Source: Bacteroidota bacterium (GTDB lineage Bacteria; Bacteroidota; Bacteroidia; Cytophagales; Cyclobacteriaceae). From it: a DNA stretch of 64,000 bases. A model generated the notes under the pieces. That model did not search any database. It was not told the DNA's origin and saw nothing but the letters and a program-made list of their open reading frames with translations. The stretch is taken from NCBI GenBank assembly GCA_016178785.1, contig JACOSO010000032.1, forward strand, positions 1-64,000. Direction: 5' to 3'. The translations under genes and the position numbers were made by a program. Positions 30,749 through 39,638 of this stretch are shown here, one piece after another (within the stretch, counting starts at the first letter, position 1; each line of letters opens with the position of its first letter).

Positions 30749-31318
30749 GTGTCATTTCAATCATACCTGGACAATATCAAGACGAAAACAGGCAAGACCC
30801 CTGACGATTTTAAAAAACTTGCAGTCAAAAAAGGATTTCTTAAAGAAGGAGTAAAAGCCGGAGAGATTGTTGGCTGGCTTAAAAAGGATTTTGATTTGGG
30901 CCATGGACACGCAATGGCTATTTACTCTTTACTCAAAGGAGCAAAGGAAAAAAAAGAAACCGTTGAGAAAAATATGGCAAAACATTTTGCTGGTGGAAAA
31001 TCGTTCTGGCAACCTGTTTTTGATTCGCTGCTAAATAACCTGAAGGAATTTGGTGATGACATTGCCGTAGCTCCCACCAACAGTTATTTGAGCATACTAC
31101 GAGGTGAAAGAAAAATGGCAATTGTGCGGATTACTTCTTCCCACATGGAAATTGGAATCAAATTAAAAGGCGTAGCCTCTACAAAACGATTTAACTCGGC
31201 TGATTCATGGAATACAATGATGACTCATCGAGTCCAGGTCACAAGCGAAAAACAAGTTGACAAAGAACTGATGAATTGGCTTCGCAGCGCATACGAGCAA
31301 AATGGAGGAAGTATGTGA
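30749..31318 (+). CDS. DUF4287/DUF5655 domain protein
   Basis: 189 residues in two parts. The first (about 2-70) has the DUF4287 opening SFQSYLDNIKTKTGKTPDDF and the LKKDFDLGHGHAMAIYSLL helix pair. The second (about 78-185) resembles DUF5655: YLSILRGERKMAIVRITSSHMEIGIKLKG. Neither has a known activity. Start is GTG 30749. Last gene of the rightward set; converges on the reductase gene at 31344. Confidence 0.85.
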   Translation: MSFQSYLDNIKTKTGKTPDDFKKLAVKKGFLKEGVKAGEIVGWLKKDFDLGHGHAMAIYSLLKGAKEKKETVEKNMAKHFAGGKSFWQPVFDSLLNNLKEFGDDIAVAPTNSYLSILRGERKMAIVRITSSHMEIGIKLKGVASTKRFNSADSWNTMMTHRVQVTSEKQVDKELMNWLRSAYEQNGGSM

Positions 31319-31343
31319 TTTTTTTTTCATCGGTTCAGTAGGA

Positions 31344-31964
31344 TCAACCCTTCTTCAATTCATAGTGAAGTAGAACAACTCCGCACGAAAATGATTTTGA
31401 TCTTATCAAAGTCAGGGCTTGCCTGGCGATGAGATTAAAAATAGGAAGTCCGTTTCCTATTGCAACAGGGTTGACGAGCAAGTGAAATTCGTCTATAAGC
31501 TTTGCTTTGATGAGCGAGGAAACAAAAGTGGCGCCTCCATAAACCATAATGTCGTTGCCTCCCGATTGCGGTCGAGATTGTTTTTTCAATCGTTTGATTA
31601 CATCAACAAAATCGCCTTCCGCAATATCGGTTTTGGTCCATCCGCCTGGGATTGGAAAAGATTTATCAAGGGTTTTAGTGAAAACAACCTTACGTATTTC
31701 CGTTGCATGTTTGGCAAATTCATAACGAGGGTCGCTGGGGGTTTCGGTCACCTTTTGCCAATGCACGTTGAATCCCTCCTCAGCCATTTGCCTGCTTAGC
31801 AAAATGCAATCTACTTGTTTGGTTAATTGGGTGTGGTAGTTTCGCAGTTCTTCATCCCATGTCCACTCCGCGCCCCAGTTCCACACCATCCACTCGGTGC
31901 TTCCGTTGGTATCTGCAATGAACCCATCAACAGATGTTTGGATTTCCAGTATCAACTTTCTCAT
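31344..31964 (-). CDS. dihydrofolate reductase family protein (RibD C-terminal type)
   Basis: About 206 residues from ATG 31964; a TTG eight codons earlier (31985) is less likely. The NADPH-binding RibD_C fold shows MRKLILEIQTSVDGFIAD at the start and NDIMVYGGATFVSSLIKAKLIDEFHLLVNPVAIGNGLPIF (in part) at the end. Members reduce pteridines or riboflavin intermediates, but this stand-alone branch is not assigned a substrate. It is convergent with the DUF4287 gene and has no riboflavin genes nearby. Confidence 0.9.
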   Translation of the reverse strand: MRKLILEIQTSVDGFIADTNGSTEWMVWNWGAEWTWDEELRNYHTQLTKQVDCILLSRQMAEEGFNVHWQKVTETPSDPRYEFAKHATEIRKVVFTKTLDKSFPIPGGWTKTDIAEGDFVDVIKRLKKQSRPQSGGNDIMVYGGATFVSSLIKAKLIDEFHLLVNPVAIGNGLPIFNLIARQALTLIRSKSFSCGVVLLHYELKKG

Positions 31965-32181
31965 CTCTATGTTTTGTTTGGGCAAAGATGACGTTGAGAA
32001 AATTTATTGACCTGGTGAGTTTACGACATTATTAGGGAGTAAATGCGACAAATGAAAAATGTGAGCTTCTAAGGTTCTGTACTCTCGATGATGATAAAGT
32101 AAAATCATTTTCTGCCTCGGCACAATCATTTACCTAAAGTCTAATAGTTTCGTCTTCGGTGAATATCTCCAATTGCAAGGT

Positions 32182-33585
32182 TCATTTTCTCTGAACTTTG
32201 TGAAACGTCTTGCTATCAACCGGAGCTTCCTTCCTGTCAAACATTCCATAATCCCTTACTACCTGAGCGATCCTTAATTGATAATCCTTAAAAATATATT
32301 CTCGGCCCTTCAATTGAGCATTTCGATGCATTTCTACGTTTCTCCATTCCTGTATCGCTTGTTCATTTTCCCAAAAAGACAAGGACAGAATTTTTTCAGG
32401 CTGATAAATACTTTGAAATCTTTCAATAGAAATAAAGCCTTTTATTTTTTCCAGTTCAGGTTTAAGATTTAACGCGATGTTTAGATACTCTGCTTTTTGC
32501 CCCTCTGATGGAATGACTTCAAAAATTACAGCGATAGCATGCCTGTTAGTTTCCGTGAACTTAGTTCCATATTTCAAAAAGTGAAGGACCTCATCATATA
32601 ATTGATAACGACTCTTTTCCAAATGAACCACATGAGTGCCCTTTTCAATAACAACATATTTTTTGTGACGTGAATTGACCAAGCCTGCAAATAGCTTCTC
32701 ATCATCAGAATTATCAGGGTATCCATCCCATTCACCCCGTATTACTAAAGTGGATGACTTTATCTCGCCAGGGTTATAATAAGGTTTATTATGTAACATA
32801 TCTTCTACGTCTTGCGAAGGGCCAGCCGGAAAACGGATGCCGCTTGATTTGAATTTCGTTGCAAGGGTATCAGATCGCAACCACACATCCCCCCATGTTT
32901 TAAAGACTTCCGGTTCCAATTGACATACCTTTTCTTCAGGGGTTAAATTTTTCATGGAAGTTATTCTTTGCTCTGGTGTCAATAGTTCATAAGAGCGATC
33001 TATCCTTTCAATAGAAGAGGTATCCTGACGTTGAGTAATGGCGGCAAACAAAACAAGTTTGGCAACCTTATCCGGAAACTTAGTTGCATATAAAGCTGCA
33101 ACAGATCCACCCCATGAGTGACCAATTAAATACACCTTCGGTTTTCCAGTTCGCTTTATAATTAAATCAATTGCCTTGTCTACATCTTGATAAACATCTA
33201 ACGCCCTTCCAACGGGTTTGCCTGATAAATTTGTTTCCATTTCCGGATAGCGGTCTGCATTTCCATACCCTAAAAAATCAAGCGCATAAACATCATAACC
33301 GTTTTCTGCCAAATTATCCATCCACGAATAATTGCTCATTCGGAAACCAAAGGCCAAGGCAGAGGGAAAAGAAGAGCCGTGAAGAAAAAGAACGGCATAG
33401 TCGTTAGAAAGAACTGCTGGCTCTTTGTGTGTTAAGGCAATTTTTAATCCCGAAGTATGGCTTTCAGTTTTTATTATTTCGTATTCGTTCATCTTATGAG
33501 GTATTAAGGCTTCATCTTTTTTTTGAGCAGTTGTCGATGTTAAACGCAACAGTGAGAATAAGAAAATGGCTATCCTGTATATCAT
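32182..33585 (-). CDS. alpha/beta hydrolase fused to an ABM (monooxygenase-like) domain
   Basis: About 467 residues from ATG 33585, which gives a signal peptide (MIYRIAIFLFSLLRLTSTTAQ); a GTG at 33606 is the other option. The hydrolase domain (about 30-340) has VLFLHGSSFPSALAFG, nucleophile elbow LIGHSWGGSVAALYA, the acid in IRGEWDGYPDNSDD, and the histidine in GTHVVHLEKSR. The C-terminal ABM domain (about 355-450) has AVIFEVIPSEGQKAEYLNIA and FISIERFQSIYQPEKILSLSFWENEQAIQEWRN (in part). Such ABM domains usually stand alone. The export signal and fusion are unusual together. It is divergent from an ArsR regulator with a shared palindrome. Confidence 0.88.
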   Translation of the reverse strand: MIYRIAIFLFSLLRLTSTTAQKKDEALIPHKMNEYEIIKTESHTSGLKIALTHKEPAVLSNDYAVLFLHGSSFPSALAFGFRMSNYSWMDNLAENGYDVYALDFLGYGNADRYPEMETNLSGKPVGRALDVYQDVDKAIDLIIKRTGKPKVYLIGHSWGGSVAALYATKFPDKVAKLVLFAAITQRQDTSSIERIDRSYELLTPEQRITSMKNLTPEEKVCQLEPEVFKTWGDVWLRSDTLATKFKSSGIRFPAGPSQDVEDMLHNKPYYNPGEIKSSTLVIRGEWDGYPDNSDDEKLFAGLVNSRHKKYVVIEKGTHVVHLEKSRYQLYDEVLHFLKYGTKFTETNRHAIAVIFEVIPSEGQKAEYLNIALNLKPELEKIKGFISIERFQSIYQPEKILSLSFWENEQAIQEWRNVEMHRNAQLKGREYIFKDYQLRIAQVVRDYGMFDRKEAPVDSKTFHKVQRK

Positions 33586-33592
33586 TGGAGGA

Positions 33593-33606
33593 GTGTTTAT
33601 AAACAC
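33593..33606. promoter_or_regulatory. 14-bp perfect palindrome, candidate operator of the ArsR regulator
   Basis: GTGTTTATAAACAC reads the same on both strands and lies between the divergent hydrolase and ArsR genes, next to CAAAGTTG (minus -7-like, 33606-33613). Symmetric sites of this size are typical for dimeric ArsR proteins; binding is inferred. Confidence 0.5.
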
Positions 33607-33622
33607 AAAGTTGAAAAACGAT

Positions 33623-33630
33623 TATCTTTG
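33623..33630 (+). promoter_or_regulatory. -7 box for the ArsR gene
   Basis: TATCTTTG, a perfect TAnnTTTG match, 37 bases before the ATG at 33668 and 16 bases from the palindrome, so a repressor on the palindrome could block it. Confidence 0.55.
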
Positions 33631-33667
33631 ACACTTCATTTTGCACTTAACTGTCAATGCAGTATAA

Positions 33668-34348
33668 ATGGAAAAGGAGATTGGATATATGACATCCCTT
33701 ATCGGAGATCCGGTTAGGACAACTATTTTATGGACCCTACTTGACGGCAGGGCATATACGGCCACAGAGCTGGCAATTTGCGCAGATACCTCACCACAGA
33801 ATATTAGTATGCACTTAAACAAATTGGTACAAGCTGATTTGCTAACTGTTGCAAGCCAGGGCCGACATAAATATTACAGATTTTCACGAGAAGAAGTTGC
33901 CTACGCAATAGAAGCTATTGGCAATCTCATTCCGGGTGAAAAGCATAAAAAAATCATCAACAATAAGGACAACTCCGCTATCAAATATTGCAGAACCTGT
34001 TACGACCATTTAGCCGGTAAAGTCGGGGTTTTGATCACCGAAGGATTAGTCAAACAAAAAATTCTCGAGCGCACTGACTCTGATTATCTGTTGACAAAGA
34101 GAGGTGATATTTTTTTTGGAGAACTTAAAATAGATACATATAAATTAAAAATGCACAGAAGGGCCTTTGCCAAACCTTGCCTGGACTGGAGTGAAAGGAA
34201 ACATCACCTTGCTGGGTCTCTTGGTGCTGCATTTCTTGATACAATGCTATCGTTAGACTGGCTTCGCAGAGCAAAGCAGTCTCGCGTAGTTATTGTAACA
34301 TCAAAAGGACAACAGCAATTGTATGACAGATTAAGAGTTACTGTGTAA
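33668..34348 (+). CDS. ArsR-family winged-helix regulator
   Basis: 226 residues. The winged helix (about 8-80) reads IGDPVRTTILWTLLDGRAYTATELA, then the recognition helix in TSPQNISMHLNKLVQADLL and the wing SQGRHKYYRF. The C-terminal half has KYCRTCYDHLAGKVGVLITEGL and ends with DWLRRAKQSRVVIVTSKGQQQLYD; this extended form occurs in ArsR regulators of catabolic and ABM-type genes. The CxxC in YCRTC could sense metal or redox state, but no metal genes are nearby. It probably controls the divergent hydrolase-ABM gene. Confidence 0.9.
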   Translation: MEKEIGYMTSLIGDPVRTTILWTLLDGRAYTATELAICADTSPQNISMHLNKLVQADLLTVASQGRHKYYRFSREEVAYAIEAIGNLIPGEKHKKIINNKDNSAIKYCRTCYDHLAGKVGVLITEGLVKQKILERTDSDYLLTKRGDIFFGELKIDTYKLKMHRRAFAKPCLDWSERKHHLAGSLGAAFLDTMLSLDWLRRAKQSRVVIVTSKGQQQLYDRLRVTV

Positions 34349-34461
34349 ATTCTCGCGAAGATTAAAAATCTGCGTGTTGCTTAAAATTCTCTTGAATTTG
34401 ACTTTAACGAATAACGGAGTGTTTCAGATTGTAAATGAAGTACATTTGTTGAAGCTAAATC

Positions 34462-34659
34462 ATGACAAAATATTACGATTCGAACGGAACATTCAAAGCC
34501 TACACGAATGACGACAAGAATCTCTTCAGTGAATCCGGAGAGCATCTCGGTTACTTCTTAAATGGTTTTTTATACACCCCCGATGGACAAGCCATTGGCC
34601 ACGTAAGAGATAAAAAGATACTGGGTAAGAAGGGCGAAACACTTTATTATAGAACCTGA
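34462..34659 (+). CDS. small protein with beta-turn repeats, hypothetical
   Basis: 65 residues made of short strand-turn units: YYDSNGTFKAYT, FSESGEHLGYFL, YTPDGQAIGHV and LGKKGETLYY. Each has a polar x-G/D-G turn flanked by aromatic residues, which suggests a small beta structure. No cysteines, no signal peptide. I know of similar short proteins in environmental Bacteroidota but no function. It stands alone between the ArsR and ferritin-like genes. Confidence 0.65.
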   Translation: MTKYYDSNGTFKAYTNDDKNLFSESGEHLGYFLNGFLYTPDGQAIGHVRDKKILGKKGETLYYRT

Positions 34660-34724
34660 CTACTCATTTCAAATTGGCACCAACCTCGCTATCAAATTTT
34701 CGTTTTCAATAGTAAATACATGCA

Positions 34725-35288
34725 ATGAAGCTTAACCACCCTCAACTCGTTGATTTGCTTCAAATGGCCTACTCAGCAGAGAAGGCAGCCGCCTTTGCTT
34801 ACCAGGGTCATGCAGGGTCGGTGAAAAACAAAGAGGAGAAAGCCGCTATCCGCCAAATTGAAATAGATGAATGGAACCATCGCAAAGAGGTGCTGGAGAT
34901 CATGCACCGATACGAAGTTCCCGTTTCGCGTTACTATGAATTCCGTTTTCATGTGATTGGAAAAACAATTTCAACGGCCTGTTATGTGATCGGCTGGTTT
35001 ATGCCTTTCTATTTTGCCGGACGACTGGAGAGCGGCAATGTGTGCGAGTATTTCCGGATGATGCATTTCTTTCATGAACTCGGCATCAAAGATCATGATC
35101 AAATTTTATATGAGATGGGCATCAAAGAAAAAGAGCATGAGGTTTACTTCTTAGAGAAAATAAAAAACAGCAAGCTGCTTCCTTTCTTTGAAAAAATATT
35201 TGGATGGGGAGGGAAGAATAGTTTTAATGATGTAGACCTAGATGCGAAATATTCGATTGAGGCTTCGGAGGATTATTGCAAGAAGTGA
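34725..35288 (+). CDS. ferritin-like di-iron protein
   Basis: 187 residues, all helical. Di-iron ligand pairs are visible as AYSAEKAAAFAYQGH (Glu19), IEIDEWNHRKEV (ExxxxWxH, a form of ExxH) and KEKEHEVYFLEKI (ExxH). A hydrophobic stretch in the middle (TACYVIGWFMPFYFAG) could lie on or in the membrane, as in Coq7-type hydroxylases. Whether it stores iron, hydroxylates a quinone precursor or does something else cannot be read from the sequence. Confidence 0.8.
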   Translation: MKLNHPQLVDLLQMAYSAEKAAAFAYQGHAGSVKNKEEKAAIRQIEIDEWNHRKEVLEIMHRYEVPVSRYYEFRFHVIGKTISTACYVIGWFMPFYFAGRLESGNVCEYFRMMHFFHELGIKDHDQILYEMGIKEKEHEVYFLEKIKNSKLLPFFEKIFGWGGKNSFNDVDLDAKYSIEASEDYCKK

Positions 35289-35427
35289 TTTTGATTGGAT
35301 TGCGCATAAATAAAAGTGACGACAAGCGTAGGAAAGCCCGAAATCACTTTGGCCTTATCAAATCTAAATCTTGCAGATCAAAAAAATTGTTACCTTAATA
35401 GCTGACCATAAAATTAATTTCAAGATT

Positions 35428-36699
35428 ATGAGCATCAGGAGAAGAGACTTTATTCGTACTTCAGTAACGGGTATTGCTGCCGCCAGCGCGGTTACAGGTT
35501 ATGCCATGCCATCCATTGATACTGGATCGTCAAGCTATTTGGATAACCTGAAGTCAATGACAGATGATATTGTGCCAATCTCAGTAGAAGAACGCAAGGC
35601 GCGAATAGAAAAAGCGCAAAAACTGATGATTGAAAATAAAATAGATGCCATCTATCTCGATGGCGGTACTTCCATGAAATATTTTACAGGCGTAGACTGG
35701 GGCAATAGCGAACGCATGATGGCAGCGATCATTCCGGCTAAAGGTGAAGTAAAATATGTTGGACCTCATTTTGAAGAAGCCCGTCTTCGAGAACTGATCA
35801 AGATCGGCAATGACGTGCGCGTGTGGGAAGAACACGAAAGTCCTTATAAAGTGGTAGCCGGAATTTTTTCAGACTGGGGAATTAAAGCGGGTAGAATAGG
35901 AATGGAAGAGCGGGTACGGTTTTTCCTTTTTGATGGAATTCGTAAAGAAGCCCCACGTTTGGAATACCTGAGTGCAGATGTGGTAACAATTTCTTGCCGC
36001 ATGTTTAAGAGTCCGGCAGAAATAGCGCTGATGCAAAAAGCAAACGACATCACATTGGAAGCTTACAAAGCTGCGTACACTATGATCGAAGACGGAATGA
36101 CTCAGGGAGATTTGTCAGGTATCATATCCAAGGCGCACTCCAAGCTGGGTGCCCGAGGTGGTGCATTTGTTTCGTTTGGCGAATACACGGCTTTCCCTCA
36201 TGGAAGCAGTACACCGCAAAAACTGAAAAAGGGAGATGTGATCTTGATAGATGGTGGCTGCGGTGTCGAAGGTTATGCTTCTGATATTACCCGCACATTT
36301 GTTTTTGGTGAACCCACCAAACGACAACGTGAAATATGGAATCTTGAAAAGGCATCACAGTCTGCCGGTTTTGCTGCTGCCAAACTAGGAGACCCGTGCG
36401 AGAACGTTGACATAGCCGCACGCAAAGTAATTACCGATGCCGGTTTTGGACCGGGCTATAAAGTACCGGGACTTCCGCACCGCACAGGTCATGGCATTGG
36501 TATGGATGGACATGAATGGGGCAACATGGTGTTGGGTAACAAGCAACCGTTCAAATCGGGAATGTGTTTCAGTGTCGAGCCCACGATTTCAATTTATGGT
36601 GAATTTGGTATCAGGCTCGAAGACTGCGCTTACATGACTGAGCAAGGTGCGAAGTGGTTTACACAACCAAGCGAATCGATCGACAAACCTTTTGCGTGA
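35428..36699 (+). CDS. M24 family aminopeptidase (Xaa-Pro type), Tat-exported
   Basis: About 423 residues from ATG 35428. The start MSIRRRDFIRTSVTGIAAAS is a twin-arginine signal; the frame is open back to 35371 but that part would bury the signal. The creatinase-like N-domain (about 55-190) precedes the pita-bread domain with metal ligands in DGGCGVEGYASDITRTF (two Asp), GLPHRTGHGIGMDGHE (His), FSVEPTISIYG (Glu) and GIRLED (Glu). All ligands are present, so it should be an active dimetal peptidase. Tat export suggests it folds with its metals in the cytoplasm. Confidence 0.93.
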   Translation: MSIRRRDFIRTSVTGIAAASAVTGYAMPSIDTGSSSYLDNLKSMTDDIVPISVEERKARIEKAQKLMIENKIDAIYLDGGTSMKYFTGVDWGNSERMMAAIIPAKGEVKYVGPHFEEARLRELIKIGNDVRVWEEHESPYKVVAGIFSDWGIKAGRIGMEERVRFFLFDGIRKEAPRLEYLSADVVTISCRMFKSPAEIALMQKANDITLEAYKAAYTMIEDGMTQGDLSGIISKAHSKLGARGGAFVSFGEYTAFPHGSSTPQKLKKGDVILIDGGCGVEGYASDITRTFVFGEPTKRQREIWNLEKASQSAGFAAAKLGDPCENVDIAARKVITDAGFGPGYKVPGLPHRTGHGIGMDGHEWGNMVLGNKQPFKSGMCFSVEPTISIYGEFGIRLEDCAYMTEQGAKWFTQPSESIDKPFA

Positions 36700-36904
36700 T
36701 GATTTTTTTGAGTAGCACAAAAAACTGAGCTGCCTATTTTTTACCAACGCAAGCCCTATGTGCGGAAGTTCAACTGCAATCAAATTCTTATAGAAATTGA
36801 AGCACCGAATTTTCACATAATTGAGGTTGTATAAATTGTAACAAAACTAATTGCAGGCTACTTCATTGCCGGTTCGATCTCTTTCAAAATCAACTTTTTA
36901 ACGT

Positions 36905-36912
36905 TAAGTTTG
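36905..36912 (+). promoter_or_regulatory. -7 box for the TPR histidine kinase
   Basis: TAAGTTTG, perfect TAnnTTTG, 20 bases before ATG 36933. No matching -33 element. Confidence 0.5.
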
Positions 36913-36932
36913 ATTGTCTTCGGTTGAAGTGC

Positions 36933-38897
36933 ATGAATTTACTTTATCAAAAAATTGCTTTTGCAATCACCCTCTTATTTTTAGCGCAGTCTCAATCCGT
37001 CTCTCAACAGCACGGGTCTGCAAAAGACAGTATTAATGACCTTATAAAAGATTGGGATAAGTCGGATACTACGAGTGTCAATATTTTAAATCGGTTGGCG
37101 TTCGACAATTATTACAGAAACCCCGAAGCTTCCTTAAAGTATGCGTTTGCTGCACGATCATTGGCAGACAGTCTTCATTACAATAAAGGTTTTGCCGAAG
37201 CTTATAGGCAAATTGGGTTGGGCTTTTGGGCATTGGCAGATATGGCGTCTTCCATTCATTATTTTTTCAACGGATTGCGAATTGCGCAAGCGAATAAACT
37301 CAGGCAAGTTGAAGCAAATATTCTAGGCAACATTGGGATGGCCTACAACGGCATGAATAATCCCAGAGAAGGGCTAAAGTTCCTCAACGAAGCTCGTCAA
37401 AAGCAGCAGGACTTAAAAAACGAAGTGCGTGAAGCCTCCGTTTTGAATAATATTGGCGACTCCTATTTTGCACTGAAAGAATTCAGCAACGCAATGGCTG
37501 CGTATAGCAGAGCGCTTGAAATTTCTTTGAAAACGGAGTACTCTATCGGTGTGACAACGAATACCCGAAATGTTGGAAATGTTTTCGAAGCTCGTAAGGC
37601 ATACGACTCAGCCCTCCGCAATTACCAGAAAAGTTTGATGTTGGCTACATCTATAGGGGATAACCGTGGAATCATTTTGTCTAACAAGTCCATTGCCTCG
37701 GTTTATTTTAAATTAAAGAAAATTGATTTGGCGGAGCAGCACGCGTTGGTGGCACTGAAAGCTGCTGAGAAAGCAAACTTGAGGTCATTCATGCGTGATA
37801 GCTACAAAATGCTTTATGAGATCAACGAGGCGGAAGGAAAACTAAGCGACTCCTACCGGTACCTTAGACTTTACTCGCTCTATCTTGACAGTGTTCAAAA
37901 TATGCAGGTCGTTTCGGAAGTAGCTGCTCAACGCGTTGGTTTTGAAACTCAAAAAAAGCAAAACGAAATCTACCTGCTGAAAAAAGATGCGGAGTTGCAA
38001 AACCAGAAGCTTACGGCTACATGGGTGATTTTGTTTTTGTTGCTTGGACTCTTGGGGCTGGCCATTAGGTATTATAAAATTCAAAGGAGGACGAATGAAT
38101 TATTGTCAGAGAAAAATTCAGAGATCGAGACTCAACGTGATTCATTGGAAGTCAAGAGCGGCCAATTGGCCGAAGCTCACCAAAAAATCATGGTTGCCAA
38201 TGAGCGATTGGTTGAGCTCAATGAAGAGAAAAATAACCTGATTGGTATTGTGGCTCACGACTTGAAAAGTCCATTGAATCAAATCTGCGGAATTATTGAA
38301 GTCATGAGGTTGACCACGAATGGCATGACCGCAGAACAGAAAGAGTATAATGCGCTGATTGAAGACTCTTCCAATCGATTAAAAAAAATGATTTCTAAAA
38401 TCCTCGATGTCAACGCCATTGAGTCGAAGACGCTCAACATCACTTTAGAGGAAATAAATGTAACTGAACTGCTTAGCAAAATCGTTGATGGCTTTTCTAT
38501 CCACTCTGCAAAAAAGGATATCACCATTACAATGGAATTTGATAATGCAGTGACAATCAACAGCGACCGCAACTACGCAACTGAGATATTCGAAAACTTA
38601 ATGTCAAATGCAGTGAAGTATTCTCCATTAGGAAAACAGGTAACTGTTAAGTTGAAAAAGAATTCAGATCACGTACGAATTGAATTTATTGACGAGGGTC
38701 CCGGAATTAGTGAAGGAGACAAGAAAAAATTGTTTAGCAAATACCATAAGCTTACTGCTAAACCAACAGCAGGGGAAGATTCTACAGGACTTGGCTTGTC
38801 GATTGTGAAAAAATATACAGATGCATTAGGCGGCAGGGTTAGTTGTGAAAGTGAGGTGGGGGCGGGCTGCAATTTTATCGTGGAGTTTCAGCTATAA
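36933..38897 (+). CDS. TPR-containing sensor histidine kinase
   Basis: About 654 residues from ATG 36933 (a TTG nine bases upstream is also in frame). After a signal peptide (MNLLYQKIAFAITLLFLAQ) come about seven TPR units (to about 330), for example ANILGNIGMAYNGMNNPREGLKFL and VLNNIGDSYFALKEFSNAMAAY. One membrane helix follows (TWVILFLLLGLLGLAIRYY, about 360-380), then a coiled coil. The kinase has the HisKA H-box LIGIVAHDLKSPLNQICG and the HATPase N, G1 and G2 boxes (ENLMSNAVKYS, DEGPGIS, TGLGLSIVKKY). No response regulator is adjacent, so its partner is elsewhere. The periplasmic TPR domain is probably a protein-binding sensor. Confidence 0.95.
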   Translation: MNLLYQKIAFAITLLFLAQSQSVSQQHGSAKDSINDLIKDWDKSDTTSVNILNRLAFDNYYRNPEASLKYAFAARSLADSLHYNKGFAEAYRQIGLGFWALADMASSIHYFFNGLRIAQANKLRQVEANILGNIGMAYNGMNNPREGLKFLNEARQKQQDLKNEVREASVLNNIGDSYFALKEFSNAMAAYSRALEISLKTEYSIGVTTNTRNVGNVFEARKAYDSALRNYQKSLMLATSIGDNRGIILSNKSIASVYFKLKKIDLAEQHALVALKAAEKANLRSFMRDSYKMLYEINEAEGKLSDSYRYLRLYSLYLDSVQNMQVVSEVAAQRVGFETQKKQNEIYLLKKDAELQNQKLTATWVILFLLLGLLGLAIRYYKIQRRTNELLSEKNSEIETQRDSLEVKSGQLAEAHQKIMVANERLVELNEEKNNLIGIVAHDLKSPLNQICGIIEVMRLTTNGMTAEQKEYNALIEDSSNRLKKMISKILDVNAIESKTLNITLEEINVTELLSKIVDGFSIHSAKKDITITMEFDNAVTINSDRNYATEIFENLMSNAVKYSPLGKQVTVKLKKNSDHVRIEFIDEGPGISEGDKKKLFSKYHKLTAKPTAGEDSTGLGLSIVKKYTDALGGRVSCESEVGAGCNFIVEFQL

Positions 38898-39125
38898 GTT
38901 ACAGGTGTTTAGCGGCTCTTTTTTTCTATCTCGATACTGGTTGTCGGCAACCGATTTTGTCGTCCGGCTCTTGCCACGGGAAATCCTTCAAGGTCTAAAA
39001 TCATTGCATGGAATTCAAAGTCAAACTATTCGACAACCTTTTCAAAATTCTTAGCCTTCAAATTGGACTTATGATTCTTGGCTACAGTCTTTCACTTTAA
39101 TCTTGCATGAATTCAACAGTTACTT

Positions 39126-39473
39126 TCATAAACCTAGTCTTGCCTTTGATGTCAATAAAATTATCAGAATTGTAATGGAAATAATTGTCCCACTGGGTAG
39201 GTACCAAAGGGTCAGGAAGCAAATTGCCATGCCAAGCGTATACGCCCATGTTTGATTGGTCCATAGGCCGAATAAAAATGTTAACCAGAGAATTCCGAAT
39301 ATGATAAACATTGGTCCCAGTTTGAAAACATCAATGTTAAGCTTGTAAAAAAGATTAGCCCAAGGTCCGGGTTTGTCGGGCCCGATATATTTACCGTTGA
39401 GGATTACATAAACTCCGTCAGCCAGCATATAAAGTCCATTTAAAAGCCCTAAGAGTGTTACTACAATTTTCAT
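39126..39473 (-). CDS. small membrane protein, hypothetical
   Basis: 115 residues from ATG 39473; the frame is open ten codons further but ATG 39473 (MKIVVTLLGLLNGLYMLADG) starts right at the first helix. Three or four membrane helices: about 1-18, 52-72, 74-93 and 97-112. The loop GKYIGPDKPGPWANLFY is conserved-looking. No known family recognised. The regions on both sides hold no clear regulatory site. Confidence 0.65.
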   Translation of the reverse strand: MKIVVTLLGLLNGLYMLADGVYVILNGKYIGPDKPGPWANLFYKLNIDVFKLGPMFIIFGILWLTFLFGLWTNQTWAYTLGMAICFLTLWYLPSGTIISITILIILLTSKARLGL

Positions 39474-39567
39474 ATTGTTATCAATTGGTTTTATGAGTGT
39501 CAAAATTAAAAAGGTGCTGCAACGAGCATCATTGAGTCAAGATAATAAAAATTGAAATTTTCAAAGC

Positions 39568-39586
39568 GTTAGGTCAGAAGACTTAG
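39568..39586. repeat. short hairpin motif, copy 1
   Basis: GTTAGGTCAGAAGACTTAG, a copy of the family GTCAGGTYRGAAGACYTG, 53 bases past the M20 peptidase stop. Confidence 0.5.
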
Positions 39587-39638
39587 CGGGCACAAAAAAT
39601 CGAGATGCTTGCCATCAACCACATTAACTATAACATTT

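Noticed and set aside
38898-39125. Possible gene remnant after the TPR kinase
   Set aside because: A short minus-strand phrase (DLEGFPVARAG) looked familiar, but no continuous homology could be followed.
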